Of a DNA stretch of 64,000 nt, positions 19,537 to 27,551 are shown in pieces. The notes under the pieces were generated by a model. That model was not told the DNA's origin, did not search any database, and was given only the letters and a program-made list of their open reading frames with translations. This DNA is from an uncultured Pseudomonadales bacterium (lineage in GTDB: Bacteria; Pseudomonadota; Gammaproteobacteria; Pseudomonadales; Cellvibrionaceae), in the NCBI GenBank assembly GCA_947488935.1, contig CANLBN010000001.1:372001-436000 (forward strand), given 5' to 3'. Each line of letters opens with the position of its first letter. The first letter of the stretch is position 1. The translations under genes were made by a program, and so were the position numbers.

Positions 19537-19775
19537 CAAATACTTACTTGGACCTTAAAATAGTTAAAAAGTAGAAACAACGCGCTATTGGCCTACAAAA
19601 TAATCGTTTAATCACAAAGCCATTTAATGATATGTTACTCGCTATAAAAATGGGAATTCTTCCAGCTTTGCTTATTTTAAACTCTATAAAAATTTAACTG
19701 TTTAATAGTAATATCAAAGACTTAAGGGAAATTGATAGAAATTTAAATAAAAATAAGAGGAATCCCCTTAATAAT

Positions 19776-19802
19776 GATATTGAGGAACCTTTCCTCAATA
19801 TC
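19776..19802. other. 11-bp perfect hairpin before the frameshifted gene
   Basis: GATATTGAGGA and TCCTCAATATC enclose a 5-base loop, ending 24 bases before the ATG at 19827. It could be a terminator, an attenuator or an RNA stability element. The rest of 19540-19826 shows nothing I recognise. Confidence 0.45.
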
Positions 19803-19826
19803 AGACTGTTATGTTTCAGGAGAGAT

Positions 19827-20130
19827 ATGAGTAATTGGAAAAAATCTAAAAGCATTGTTAAAACCCAAGGCGAATCGTCAAGATTTATCGATGCATATAT
19901 CGGTGAGTTTGGTGACGTTGGGCTCTATGTACAAGATCTAGGTAAGCGCACAAAAGAAATAAACTGGTAGCTCAGAATACGAGCATGCAACGTATGTGCA
20001 TGAATCATTTAAGGATGATGTGATAATTGCCCTATTAGAGAAACTATATAAAAATAATGAATCAGCAGCAGAAGCTTTTAAAGAGCTAATGGAAACCAAC
20101 GAAATACCATGTACGCGGTTTGTAATTTAA
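19827..20130 (+). pseudogene. frameshifted small cassette-like gene
   Basis: An ATG with a good ribosome site (CAGGAGAG) opens a 47-codon frame ending at a TAG at 19968-19970. A second frame picks up immediately (GSSEYEHATYVHESFKDD, about 19963 on) and runs to TAA at 20128-20130. Together they would make one protein of about 100 acidic residues. A single-base deletion or insertion near 19960 best explains this; programmed frameshifting is less likely as no slippery heptamer is clear. No family recognised. It lies directly before the first displaced cassette junction. Confidence 0.55.
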
Positions 20131-20182
20131 AACATACAAGTGCGTTATGTCCGCACGAAAAAACACGCGCACCGGAGAGGCA

Positions 20183-20590
20183 ATGGCAACGAAAGATGAA
20201 CTAGTTGATTTCTTCCAAAAAGAGTTCCCTCAAGTTAATTGCATTATTGAGAGTATCGGCGAAAAATCTGCAACGATTAGGAAAAAGATAACTCAAGATC
20301 ATTTAAGGCCAGGAGGAACTGTCTCCGGACCAGTATTAATGGAAGTAGCAGATCTAGCTATATATGTTGCCATTTTAAGTGAAATTGGGTTAGTAGCGCT
20401 TGCAGTCACTACCAATTTAAACATTAACTTTCTCCGAAAGCCCTCGTCTAAAAAAGATATAATAGCAAAGTGTAACTTAATAAAAATTGGTAAAACACTG
20501 GTCATTGGAGAGGTATCAATTTATTCAGAAGGTTCTATTGAACCTGTCGCACATGCAGTTGGAACTTATGCCATACCAAGTGCCAATTAA
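20183..20590 (+). CDS. PaaI-type hotdog thioesterase
   Basis: A 135-residue single-domain hotdog protein with the PaaI-like motif RPGGTVSGPVLMEVADLA, supplying the active-site Asp/Glu region, and TTNLNINFLRKP. It should hydrolyse small acyl-CoA or aryl-CoA thioesters in the cytoplasm. The ATG at 20183 is preferred because of the GGAGAGG ribosome site; the frame opens 12 codons earlier inside the cassette junction GCGTTATGT. First complete cassette of the displaced group. Confidence 0.82.
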   Translation: MATKDELVDFFQKEFPQVNCIIESIGEKSATIRKKITQDHLRPGGTVSGPVLMEVADLAIYVAILSEIGLVALAVTTNLNINFLRKPSSKKDIIAKCNLIKIGKTLVIGEVSIYSEGSIEPVAHAVGTYAIPSAN

Positions 20591-20667
20591 ATATAGCAAG
20601 CGATTCAGTGCGCTCTCTTTGGTCGCCTGAAGCAGAAAAGCTGCTCCCGCTTATCTGGGCGTTATAT
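20588..20667 (+). repeat. attC-like site 1 (displaced group)
   Basis: From the thioesterase stop to the core GGGCGTTATATG. AAGCG near the left pairs with CGCTT near the right. The left inverse core is degenerate (ATAGCAAG instead of TAACAAG), so it may recombine poorly. Confidence 0.5.
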
Positions 20668-20670
20668 GTC

Positions 20671-21195
20671 ATGACCAAGCCTTCGAGAATTTTCAAGTAT
20701 TGCGCTATTGGCCTAGGACTCCTATTGCTCATTGGATTTTTTGTACCTGAAAAAATCATAATTCCTGTTCAGGGCGCTACAAAAAATGACTGGAACCACA
20801 ATACATTTTGGTTTGAGCCTTGGGGAACATCAGGCGTACACAAAGGAATAGATATTTTTGGGGCAAAAGACACTCCCGTTGTTGCAGCTACAAGTGGTGT
20901 TGTAATTTTTTCTGGCATATTAAGAAAAGGGGGCAATGCTATAGCGATATTAGGGCCTAAATGGCGAATACATTACTTTGCTCATTTAAATAAAAATAGC
21001 GTAGTGTTTGGCGACTTTGTTAATATCAATGAACAAATAGGTACGCTCGGCGATACCGGCAACGCTATTGGCAAACAACCACACGTGCATTACTCAATAT
21101 TGTCTCTTATCCCCATTCCTTGGCTCGCAACGATGGAAACCCAAGGTTGGAAAAAAATGTTTTTTTTGAGCCCGCACAAAAAGCTGGTGCAGTAA
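20671..21195 (+). CDS. M23-family peptidase, membrane-anchored
   Basis: A 174-residue protein with one N-terminal membrane helix (about residues 8-27) and a compact LytM/M23 domain. The zinc motif is HKGIDIFG (H and D ligands) with the second site HVHYS. M23 enzymes cut peptide crosslinks of peptidoglycan. The ATG at 20671 lies 4 bases after the attC core, as usual in cassettes; an upstream extension would read through attC. It is a minimal M23 protein with no binding domain. Confidence 0.82.
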   Translation: MTKPSRIFKYCAIGLGLLLLIGFFVPEKIIIPVQGATKNDWNHNTFWFEPWGTSGVHKGIDIFGAKDTPVVAATSGVVIFSGILRKGGNAIAILGPKWRIHYFAHLNKNSVVFGDFVNINEQIGTLGDTGNAIGKQPHVHYSILSLIPIPWLATMETQGWKKMFFLSPHKKLVQ

Positions 21196-21202
21196 ATGGC
21201 AT

Positions 21203-21278
21203 ATAATAAGCACAGGTACAATCCCTCTTCGGACTGGGCTCGCTCCTTAATCTTATACCACTGTGCTGGGCGTTAAGA
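21203..21278 (+). repeat. attC-like site 2 (displaced group)
   Basis: Left arm TAATAAGCACAG pairs with CTGTGCTGGGCGTTA on the right, ending in the core GCGTTAAGA 6 bases before the next ATG. Confidence 0.6.
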
Positions 21279-21284
21279 CTCAAT

Positions 21285-21746
21285 ATGCCTGAAGAAATAG
21301 AATTTCTAATTAAAGTAGTCTTCATAGCAATAGGGATTGGAGGCATTATATACTCCTTCTACTCAGCATTAATGACGAGGGCTGCACTGTCATGGATTCC
21401 CGTTTCTGGAAGTATTACTTCTCATGGAATCGATGAAACTAGGGATAGCGATGGAGACTATATGTATGAAGCAAAGGTAGAATATATATACGAGTACCGT
21501 GGTCGAAAGTATAGTGGTAAGAGAATTGCATTTGGGTTTGGCTCATGGAATATTAAATGGTTTGTTCAAGGAGCCTATATAGAAGTGGTATCAAGAGCCC
21601 CCTATATAACCGTCTACGTAAACCCGAAAAGCCCGAAAATATCTTGTGCTCTAAGCGGGATTCGAAGTTTTCACCTAGCAAATATTATATTTTTTACAGT
21701 GTGGAATATTATTGTGTATAAAGCCTTAACAAGTGGGCTAATATGA
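21285..21746 (+). CDS. DUF3592 membrane protein
   Basis: A 153-residue protein with a membrane helix at residues 5-27 and one at about 132-150. Between them is a DUF3592 domain: GSITSHGI, VEYIYEYRGRKYSGKRI and the closing VYVNPKSPKISCALSGI. DUF3592 has no assigned function. The last six residues (LTSGLI) are encoded within the following attC-like site, as expected for a cassette. Confidence 0.75.
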   Translation: MPEEIEFLIKVVFIAIGIGGIIYSFYSALMTRAALSWIPVSGSITSHGIDETRDSDGDYMYEAKVEYIYEYRGRKYSGKRIAFGFGSWNIKWFVQGAYIEVVSRAPYITVYVNPKSPKISCALSGIRSFHLANIIFFTVWNIIVYKALTSGLI

Positions 21747-21793
21747 TTCCAAAAAGCTTCACTTTTTTCCACATATTACCCAAGCGTTAAGAT
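21724..21793 (+). repeat. attC-like site 3 (displaced group)
   Basis: CTTAACAAGTGGGCTAATATG pairs with CATATTACCCAAGCGTTAAGA over about 14 positions with a one-base bulge. It overlaps the end of the DUF3592 gene. Confidence 0.65.
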
Positions 21794-21799
21794 TTCATC

Positions 21800-22237
21800 A
21801 TGTACGAAGAAGAAATCCAGTTTTTAAGAATAGTAGAAGATCCATCGGATAAAAATAACAAGCGAGATCTTCTCTCTGAAAACGAGTGTTTCTCACTTAA
21901 ATCTAAATACCAAGGATTGCCAGAAGAGTACGTTGCATATTTAATGGAAATTGGGGCTGGCTCAGCTAGAGAGGATCAATACATGATCTACAGCTTGCCA
22001 ACTCTATGCCATGAAGATAGTGATTTTTCTTGGTATGAAACAAAAGGAGTTAACTACTTAGTTATTGGTGATGACTTTGCAGGTAATTTGTATGCATTTA
22101 ATATTGATGCTGGCTATATGCCTGTCTTACTAGATCACGAATGTATGGATGAATTCATGCACAAAGGCAGTATTAAATCTTTCTTCAGAGGGATGATGCT
22201 TATGGGTGAAAATGGTTTTGACCAAAGAGAACCTTAA
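21800..22237 (+). CDS. SMI1/KNR4 (SUKH) family protein
   Basis: A 145-residue protein with the SUKH pattern: LPEEYVAYLMEIGAGS near residue 37, a middle YSLP turn, YLVIGDDFAGNLYAFN near 85 and a C-terminal helix. SUKH proteins often serve as immunity proteins to contact-dependent or polymorphic toxins. No toxin is adjacent, so it would be an orphan immunity gene carried as a cassette, which is common in integrons. Confidence 0.72.
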   Translation: MYEEEIQFLRIVEDPSDKNNKRDLLSENECFSLKSKYQGLPEEYVAYLMEIGAGSAREDQYMIYSLPTLCHEDSDFSWYETKGVNYLVIGDDFAGNLYAFNIDAGYMPVLLDHECMDEFMHKGSIKSFFRGMMLMGENGFDQREP

Positions 22238-22343
22238 CAAACAGCCCAAGCTGACCTCCACTGCATTGCTCGTTTTGTGCTTTTCCGCTAAGCTCGTACG
22301 AAACAATCAGTGCTGCTCGGCGGCTTAGCTGGGCGTTATATGT
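22232..22343 (+). repeat. attC site 4 (displaced group)
   Basis: CTTAACAAACAGCCCAAGCTGA at the left pairs with GGCTTAGCTGGGCGTTATATG at the right, about 110 bp. The centre (GCTCGTTTTGTGCTTTTCCGC) matches the attC at 55666-55775 in reverse orientation. This is the clearest attC of the group. Confidence 0.85.
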
Positions 22344-22355
22344 AATGAGAAAATA

Positions 22356-22439
22356 ATGGAATTTCCTATTTGTAGTGCTCGCATTTCTGTATATATGTTC
22401 TCGTGTGTTTTTATAAAGTACATTGCAAAAAACAATTAG
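22356..22439 (+). CDS. possible 27-residue peptide in a tiny cassette
   Basis: An ATG 13 bases after the attC 4 core opens a 27-codon frame (MEFPICSARISVYMF...) with a mildly hydrophobic centre. There is no strong ribosome site. It may be a chance frame, with the segment 22344-22496 being a gene-less cassette. Confidence 0.25.
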   Translation: MEFPICSARISVYMFSCVFIKYIAKNN

Positions 22440-22458
22440 CTCCATAAATATAAAAACA

Positions 22459-22496
22459 TACAACAAAGCACCGTACCTCTGTTTGCGGCGTTACAC
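22459..22496 (+). repeat. short attC-like remnant 5
   Basis: CATACAACAAAGCACCG...CGGCGTTACAC keeps the left AACAAAG and right GGCGTTA cores but is only 38 bp. A deleted or minimal site. Confidence 0.35.
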
Positions 22497-22512
22497 ACCA
22501 TAGGAATACAAC

Positions 22513-22941
22513 ATGAAAAATAAGTTTGGCACGTGCGGAATTATTGTTGGTGGTTTAGCTTTAATGTTAGCTTTAATCCACTTTTGGGCTGGCCCTTTTT
22601 CTCCACAGCCTTCTTTAGAATCTCTTGTTGCTGAAAAAGCAGCAGCTATTCGCCAAGCTACAATTGATGCTTTAAAAGGCAAAAAAATAGACTCGGATCC
22701 AGTAAAAAACGGGTTTAATACTGACAAAATCACTCATATAGTTACTGCAGTTTTAGGTGGTTTAGCGTTTATTTTGGCAGCGCTATCATTTTCCAATCAT
22801 GAGTCAAAAAGGGCGGCAGGTGGTGCTGCGGCTTTAGGTATTAGTGCCATTGTATTTCAATTTATTGCAATGTATGCAATGGCTTTGTTGGCAGTTATTT
22901 TAATTGCAGCTGTACTATCAAGTTTCGGTGATGGCATTTAA
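22513..22941 (+). CDS. YidI-like inner-membrane protein
   Basis: A 142-residue protein with a membrane helix near the start and two to three more after residue 75. The segment HFWAGPFSPQPSLESLVAEKAAAIRQA is the hallmark I associate with the YidI family, found in E. coli and as Vibrio integron cassettes. Function unknown. It starts 17 bases after the GGCGTTACAC core and is followed by a weak attC-like stretch. Confidence 0.65.
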   Translation: MKNKFGTCGIIVGGLALMLALIHFWAGPFSPQPSLESLVAEKAAAIRQATIDALKGKKIDSDPVKNGFNTDKITHIVTAVLGGLAFILAALSFSNHESKRAAGGAAALGISAIVFQFIAMYAMALLAVILIAAVLSSFGDGI

Positions 22942-22942
22942 C

Positions 22943-22992
22943 GTATAACAAAGCTATTAAAAGCCTCCTCTACAAAACTGCAATTTATAACG
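22943..22992 (+). repeat. weak attC-like site 6, end of displaced group
   Basis: CGTATAACAAAGC ... CGGCATTATGCG directly after the YidI-like stop. The right core is GCATTA instead of GCGTTA and internal pairing is poor, so this is probably a decayed site. Confidence 0.3.
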
Positions 22993-23035
22993 GCATTATG
23001 CGTAAAGAAAGGTTAATTAATAATCAAAATAAAAT

Positions 23036-23060
23036 GCCGAAGCTAAGCTTAGGCTTTTTT
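23036..23060 (+). terminator. rho-independent terminator after the displaced cassettes
   Basis: GCC-g-AAG...CTT-a-GGC folds into a short stem followed by six T. It lies about 95 bases after the YidI-like gene and before the DoxX gene. Confidence 0.55.
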
Positions 23061-23172
23061 GAAAATCTCTAAAAGTGTGTCATGATCGCCTCTACTAAGA
23101 GGATGAGACGGCCTTAAATTTTGCGACGCTCACCTCGTGCACAATTATTACGCTTTTCAGGAGCTCAATATA

Positions 23173-23604
23173 ATGAATGATACCAAGTTAGAAGAACACC
23201 AACTAAGGCTGTCCCTTTTTTTACTTAGGGTTGGTGTTTTTATTGTTTTTTTTATGTGGTCTTTAAATAAGCTTATCAATCCTGAGAGTGCAGTTGCAGT
23301 GTTTTCTCATTTTTATTTCTTTAGCGGCCTATCGGTAGAACTTGCGTATGCCATAGGGTTTATTCAACTATTGATAGCTTTTTCTTTGCTATTTGGAATT
23401 AAAAAACAGATCTCCTATGGGCTGATTCTTTTTATGCATCTTGGCTCTACCTTGTTATCTTACCCAAAATATTTTGACCCTTGGTCAAGCCCGAACTTAC
23501 TCTTCTTTGCCGCTTGGCCAATGTTAGCTGCTATAGCAGCACTGTATATACTTAGAGAAAAGGACACCATGTTTACCATTACAAAGTCCAAGGCCAAACC
23601 ATGA
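23173..23604 (+). CDS. DoxX-like membrane protein
   Basis: A 143-residue protein with four membrane helices and a DoxX/DoxD-like layout (LLRVGVFIVFFMWSLNKLINPE at the start, then FSHFYFFSGL). Start at 23173 is set by the CAGGAG ribosome site. DoxX proteins are small quinone-type or unknown-function membrane proteins. It may belong to the accessory stretch but has no attC. Confidence 0.7.
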   Translation: MNDTKLEEHQLRLSLFLLRVGVFIVFFMWSLNKLINPESAVAVFSHFYFFSGLSVELAYAIGFIQLLIAFSLLFGIKKQISYGLILFMHLGSTLLSYPKYFDPWSSPNLLFFAAWPMLAAIAALYILREKDTMFTITKSKAKP

Positions 23605-23626
23605 TTCGGAATATAAGAATAAGTAA

Positions 23627-24325
23627 ATGACGTTTAATAAAATAGGAATTGCGAAGAGACTCATACTTGCTGAGAAATTTGAAAAGGCCAAACTCCTGCT
23701 TCGGCAGTTAGCCAAAAGGAATATATCAGAGGCACAGCTTATACTGGGTTATTTATATTACGGCGGTGATGAGAAAACAACATCTAAAGATTCTGAATAC
23801 TGGCTGCGTAAAAGTGCCAAAAATGGCAATGCCGAGGCCTTAGCGCTAATAGCATCGACGAATTTCAAGTTAGGGCTTTGGAGCTCTGAACCCGAGACGA
23901 ATAGATCTCTGTCACTTACTTTTAAAGCAGCACGGAAAGGCTCAGCAGAAGCACAACGAAGTTTGGCTTGTGCATATGCGCATGGAGACGTCGTGGATCA
24001 AGATGATGTAAAAACGATGTACTGGGACGAAAAGGCAGCAAAACAAGGTTTAGCCGAATCCCAAAATGACTTAGCACTTATGCTACTACATGGTATAGGA
24101 AGAGAACCTGATACAGAGCAGGCAATATATTGGTATACAGAGTCTGCCAGCAAAGATTATAACGCACCCTATTCACAGTGGGCAGCAGAGGCTTTAGCTA
24201 GAATTTATTCTGGAAAACCCGATAAACAATTAAGCGACAAAGCGACGTCAGATTACTGGGATAAGCGCGCTAAGCACTTAAGTACATTAGAGGGTAGAAT
24301 CCATCCGAATTGGTTTTACAATTAA
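23627..24325 (+). CDS. Sel1-repeat protein
   Basis: A 232-residue cytoplasmic protein made of about five Sel1-like repeats (for example AQLILGYLYYGG, AQRSLACAYAHGD, SQNDLALMLLHGIG). Such solenoids mediate protein-protein contacts. No signal peptide. It follows the DoxX-like gene by 22 bases and may be co-transcribed. Partner unknown. Confidence 0.85.
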   Translation: MTFNKIGIAKRLILAEKFEKAKLLLRQLAKRNISEAQLILGYLYYGGDEKTTSKDSEYWLRKSAKNGNAEALALIASTNFKLGLWSSEPETNRSLSLTFKAARKGSAEAQRSLACAYAHGDVVDQDDVKTMYWDEKAAKQGLAESQNDLALMLLHGIGREPDTEQAIYWYTESASKDYNAPYSQWAAEALARIYSGKPDKQLSDKATSDYWDKRAKHLSTLEGRIHPNWFYN

Positions 24326-24398
24326 ATCTGCAATGATTCAATAATAATAAAAACTGTCATTAGGCGCGTTTAACATAATGCAACAAAAGGGTTGATCG

Positions 24399-24806
24399 AT
24401 GGACATAAAAGAGATATTTACAATAATTGAATCTATTCCTTGGTGGGGTTGGCTCGCTTTATTTATTGCGTATGTAGTAATCTTTGGAGACAAGAAGCTA
24501 TGGGGTTATGAAGTTAAATTCCCATTGAAAGAAGGCGCCGGCAGAGGTGAGGTAGAGCTTGAGTGCTTTAAAAAAAGAGGCACTTCTATAGAATTAGAGT
24601 TAGAACTGGATACGTTTTTTCTCGAAAAAGAAATAAGTGTGTATTTAAGTCACGATCTTATTTATGTTGTCCCTAAAGATAAAAATATAGAAAGCCACTT
24701 AAATATTGATGAGTCCATTAAAATTCGAGAGCCAAAAGAAGGCGAAGAAATTACCATTAAAATAGAAGGCAAATCCGTTTTTAGTGGACAGTTGGTTTTA
24801 GACTAA
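24399..24806 (+). CDS. membrane-anchored protein of unknown function
   Basis: A 135-residue protein with one N-terminal membrane helix (about residues 14-29, PWWGWLALFIAYVVIFG) and an acidic, beta-rich C-terminal domain ending in GKSVFSGQLVLD. I do not recognise the family. It follows a GGTTGATCG region without a strong ribosome site. The 262 bases after it, before alkB, hold nothing I recognise. Confidence 0.55.
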   Translation: MDIKEIFTIIESIPWWGWLALFIAYVVIFGDKKLWGYEVKFPLKEGAGRGEVELECFKKRGTSIELELELDTFFLEKEISVYLSHDLIYVVPKDKNIESHLNIDESIKIREPKEGEEITIKIEGKSVFSGQLVLD

Positions 24807-25068
24807 TAAAGGCAAGCACAGTAAATACTGTACCACCCCACTCTAAAACGGCGGCACAAAGCTACCTTTTAACCTGAGGCCATCTAAAGGACTGGTTAAC
24901 ACAAACTCCTTATGGCAAACCACTTAACGCTATGCAAAGCCCCACTAGATGTCGCCGAGTATTAACCATAAAAACTCTGCTAATATCACTCATAAAAAGC
25001 CTTTAATTACAGACATATCACATACTCAGTAGTAAAGTAGCATATGTTAGTGCTTGAAGGGGAAGCTT

Positions 25069-26163
25069 ATGCTTAAAACATCTCAAGATATTTCTCTAGC
25101 GCAAAAGCTTTGGGTATCGCTCTATAGCACCTGTTTTTTAGCGGGTTATGCGTTTTTTTTGTGGCCTTTGTTATTACTTGTCGAGCCGTCTCATTGGCCG
25201 TGGTTAATACCTTTTAATACCTTCATTATATTACCGTTACTTGATGCCATTATAGGACGTTACCGGTCAAATTTAAGTGATGCACAGACCGCATGGTCAA
25301 AGCAGCAACTGTGGATTCGCCTATTGCCTCTTTTATGCCTACCCATTTTTTTAAGTTACCAAGTGATTATTGCGGGATATTTTATTAGTTCAAGTAGCCT
25401 ATTAGATAAGCTGGGCTGGCTGCTCACTGCAGGTATTGCTGGCGGTGTGCTGGCTATTAATATTGGTCATGAGCTTATTCATCGCAAGACAAAATGGGAG
25501 CAGCGCGCAGGCGGCTTATTATTAGCGAGCGTTGGCTACGGCAGCTTTAAGGTAGAGCATGTACATGGGCACCATGTATGGGTAGCAACACCAGAGGACC
25601 CGACAACCGCACCAAAAGGTATGCATATTTACCATTTTTGGCTAAGAGCACTCACTAAAACACCGCTTAAAGCTTTTCAGATTGCTAAACAGCGGGCTGA
25701 AAAAAAGAACGCTACACTTAATGAGTTTGTTGTGCTCTATGCCGTTAGTGGCGCCTTTTTAATCGCTTATATTGCTGCATTTGGGTTATTAGGTGCTATT
25801 TACTGGCTCGCACATAGCCTTATCGCCATTTTGTTACTCGAGACGGTCAATTACATTGAACATTACGGTTTAGCACGCACTAAAAAAGGAGAGCGTTACG
25901 AGCCAACAACTCATCTGCACTCTTGGAATTCATCGCACCTGCTCACTAACTTTTTGCTTTTTAATCTACAGAGGCACTCCGACCATCACGCACATGCTTC
26001 GCGCCCCTACCAAACACTTCGGCATTTTGATGAATCCCCGCAAATGCCACAGGGTTATGCAGCCATGATTATCATGTCGTTACTGCCACCGTTATGGTTT
26101 AACGTTATGCATCGTCAGCTTGAATTACAGTTAAGTGTCCCAATAACTCCTAGAGACCAATAA
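25069..26163 (+). CDS. alkB: alkane 1-monooxygenase
   Basis: A 364-residue integral membrane di-iron hydroxylase. All histidine boxes are present: HELIH near residue 142, EHVHGHH near 166, the alkane-specific NYIEHYGL near 265 and LQRHSDHHAHASRPYQTL near 305. Six membrane helices. It oxidises medium-chain n-alkanes to 1-alkanols, needing rubredoxin and rubredoxin reductase, which are not in this window. The ATG at 25069 follows AAGGGGAA. Confidence 0.93.
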   Translation: MLKTSQDISLAQKLWVSLYSTCFLAGYAFFLWPLLLLVEPSHWPWLIPFNTFIILPLLDAIIGRYRSNLSDAQTAWSKQQLWIRLLPLLCLPIFLSYQVIIAGYFISSSSLLDKLGWLLTAGIAGGVLAINIGHELIHRKTKWEQRAGGLLLASVGYGSFKVEHVHGHHVWVATPEDPTTAPKGMHIYHFWLRALTKTPLKAFQIAKQRAEKKNATLNEFVVLYAVSGAFLIAYIAAFGLLGAIYWLAHSLIAILLLETVNYIEHYGLARTKKGERYEPTTHLHSWNSSHLLTNFLLFNLQRHSDHHAHASRPYQTLRHFDESPQMPQGYAAMIIMSLLPPLWFNVMHRQLELQLSVPITPRDQ

Positions 26164-26179
26164 AATATTAGGAGCTAGC

Positions 26180-26503
26180 ATGAATTGCCCTCACTGTAAT
26201 ATTCCCCTATTAATGACGGACCGCAAAGGTGTCGAGATAGATTATTGCAGCCAATGCCGTGGCGTATGGCTAGATAGAGGTGAGTTAGATAAAATTATAG
26301 ACTTATCAGTGAATGAACGCAGCGCCGGCCAGAGCCGCAAAAATAATGCCTATCAAGATGACTATAGGGACCAACGCAGGCACAACAGCTATCACCAAGA
26401 AAAGGACCATTACTCACGAGGCCATTCAAAACATTACAAGCCTTATAATAAATACAAAAAGAAAAAATCTCTACTCGGTGAAATGTTTGATATTTTTGAT
26501 TAA
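26180..26503 (+). CDS. TFIIB-type zinc-ribbon protein
   Basis: A 107-residue protein with an N-terminal zf-TFIIB ribbon (CPHC...CSQCRGVWLDRGELDKI) and a disordered tail rich in His, Tyr, Arg and Lys. It lies 17 bases after alkB with a GGAG ribosome site, so it may be co-transcribed. The zinc ribbon suggests nucleic-acid or protein binding; a role with AlkB is not established. Confidence 0.8.
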   Translation: MNCPHCNIPLLMTDRKGVEIDYCSQCRGVWLDRGELDKIIDLSVNERSAGQSRKNNAYQDDYRDQRRHNSYHQEKDHYSRGHSKHYKPYNKYKKKKSLLGEMFDIFD

Positions 26504-26522
26504 TTAAAGAAATTTATAACAT

Positions 26523-26954
26523 ATGAATATTCACGTATTACTCGTATCAGTGTCTCTATCTATTCTTCCATTAGCTTCTATTGCTGATATAGCTCCACAT
26601 AAAATCTATGAGGAATATAATTCAAAGGTTGTTAGTGGCATTAGCTTCGAGGAAGATAAATCTTATTACACAAAAAGAAAACAGGACGAGGTTGATTCAA
26701 AAATACCTCGTTATATAGAGCGACTTAAAAAACCACGCGACGAAGTTATTGCGTTTTATTTAGATATTTCTATGCGTATTGCTAAATGCAAAGAGATTAT
26801 CCTGCTCAATGAAACAATCGACGGAGATACGGCGACTCTCGAATATTCACAAAAGGATATTTGTGGTAATGAACCCACCAACCAAGGGAAACAACGAATA
26901 AAAATGACAAAAGAGAATGGCTGGAAGATAGACGATATTGTAATTAGCCTCTAG
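26523..26954 (+). CDS. secreted protein of unknown function
   Basis: A 143-residue protein with a signal peptide (hydrophobic residues about 4-20, likely cleavage after ASIA) and a mature domain with alternating beta and helix (KEIILLNETIDGDTATLEYSQKD). The mature fold recalls small NTF2-like or DUF4878-type domains, not certain. It follows the zinc-ribbon gene by 20 bases. Confidence 0.6.
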   Translation: MNIHVLLVSVSLSILPLASIADIAPHKIYEEYNSKVVSGISFEEDKSYYTKRKQDEVDSKIPRYIERLKKPRDEVIAFYLDISMRIAKCKEIILLNETIDGDTATLEYSQKDICGNEPTNQGKQRIKMTKENGWKIDDIVISL

Positions 26955-27059
26955 CTACCAATTAATACACCGCCTTAATGATAGATGTTTATTTTTTAGC
27001 ATCTATCTATCATCCCCACTACTTAACATTTAACACTTACTAAAGAGCCAAAAAATATA

Positions 27060-27551
27060 TTAAAAGAGTTGTTTTTTCTGCAAGAAAGTTACTGCTGCAT
27101 AACAAAAAATTATTACACTAATCGTCGATAAAATATCTAACACTGTATGGTATTGCAGATATATCATTAACCAAAAATACATCAGTAACGATCCACTCAA
27201 TGTATACAAAAGTTTAGGCTTTATAGAGTATACGCATACAACAAGCGCACAAGAAAGTGCAGAATGCGTACTATAATCCAGGCCTACTCGCGACCATAGG
27301 CTGTATGTATTATCCAAGAGCATAAGCCCATAAACAACGCATAATAATATGCCTAAAAAAATTAACTGCTTATTAAAAAAGCTTTTATATTCTACATACA
27401 AGTAATACAGCAACAATAATGCAAGCAAAGGAATATAGGCATCGGCTACAACTACTAGCACTTTATTAATCTCTGGGTTGTTTATATCTATTAAGGCTAA
27501 ATTGCTGCTGCACCTTTTCGCTTTAATATAGATGTCAACGACGTTGCCCAC
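27060..27551 (-). CDS. PAP2-like membrane protein, partial motif set
   Basis: A 163-residue protein with five membrane segments. The late part carries STHSA (in place of PSGH) and YHTVLDIL (H-x3-D), which resemble motifs 2 and 3 of PAP2 lipid phosphatases; motif 1 (K-x6-RP) is not seen. It overlaps the DUF2059-like gene by 55 bases on the same strand, so the true start may lie downstream of the first Met. Probably an inactive or divergent relative. Confidence 0.55.
   Translation of the reverse strand: MGNVVDIYIKAKRCSSNLALIDINNPEINKVLVVVADAYIPLLALLLLYYLYVEYKSFFNKQLIFLGILLCVVYGLMLLDNTYSLWSRVGLDYSTHSALSCALVVCVYSIKPKLLYTLSGSLLMYFWLMIYLQYHTVLDILSTISVIIFCYAAVTFLQKKQLF

Larger units (their letters stand above)
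20131..22992 (+). mobile_element. displaced group of plus-strand integron cassettes
   Basis: Five to six short genes are each followed by an attC-like site whose right core reads GCGTTA(T/A). The site at 22232-22343 shares its central sequence (GCTCGTTTTGTGCTTTTCCGC) with attC sites of the 55-64 kb array, but lies on the opposite strand and about 33 kb away. No integrase is present here. They are best read as cassettes inserted at a secondary site or left from an earlier array. Confidence 0.7.

Noticed and set aside
24326-24398. attC site between the Sel1 gene and the next gene
   Set aside because: A GCGTTTAAC word is present but no pairing arm or left core was found.
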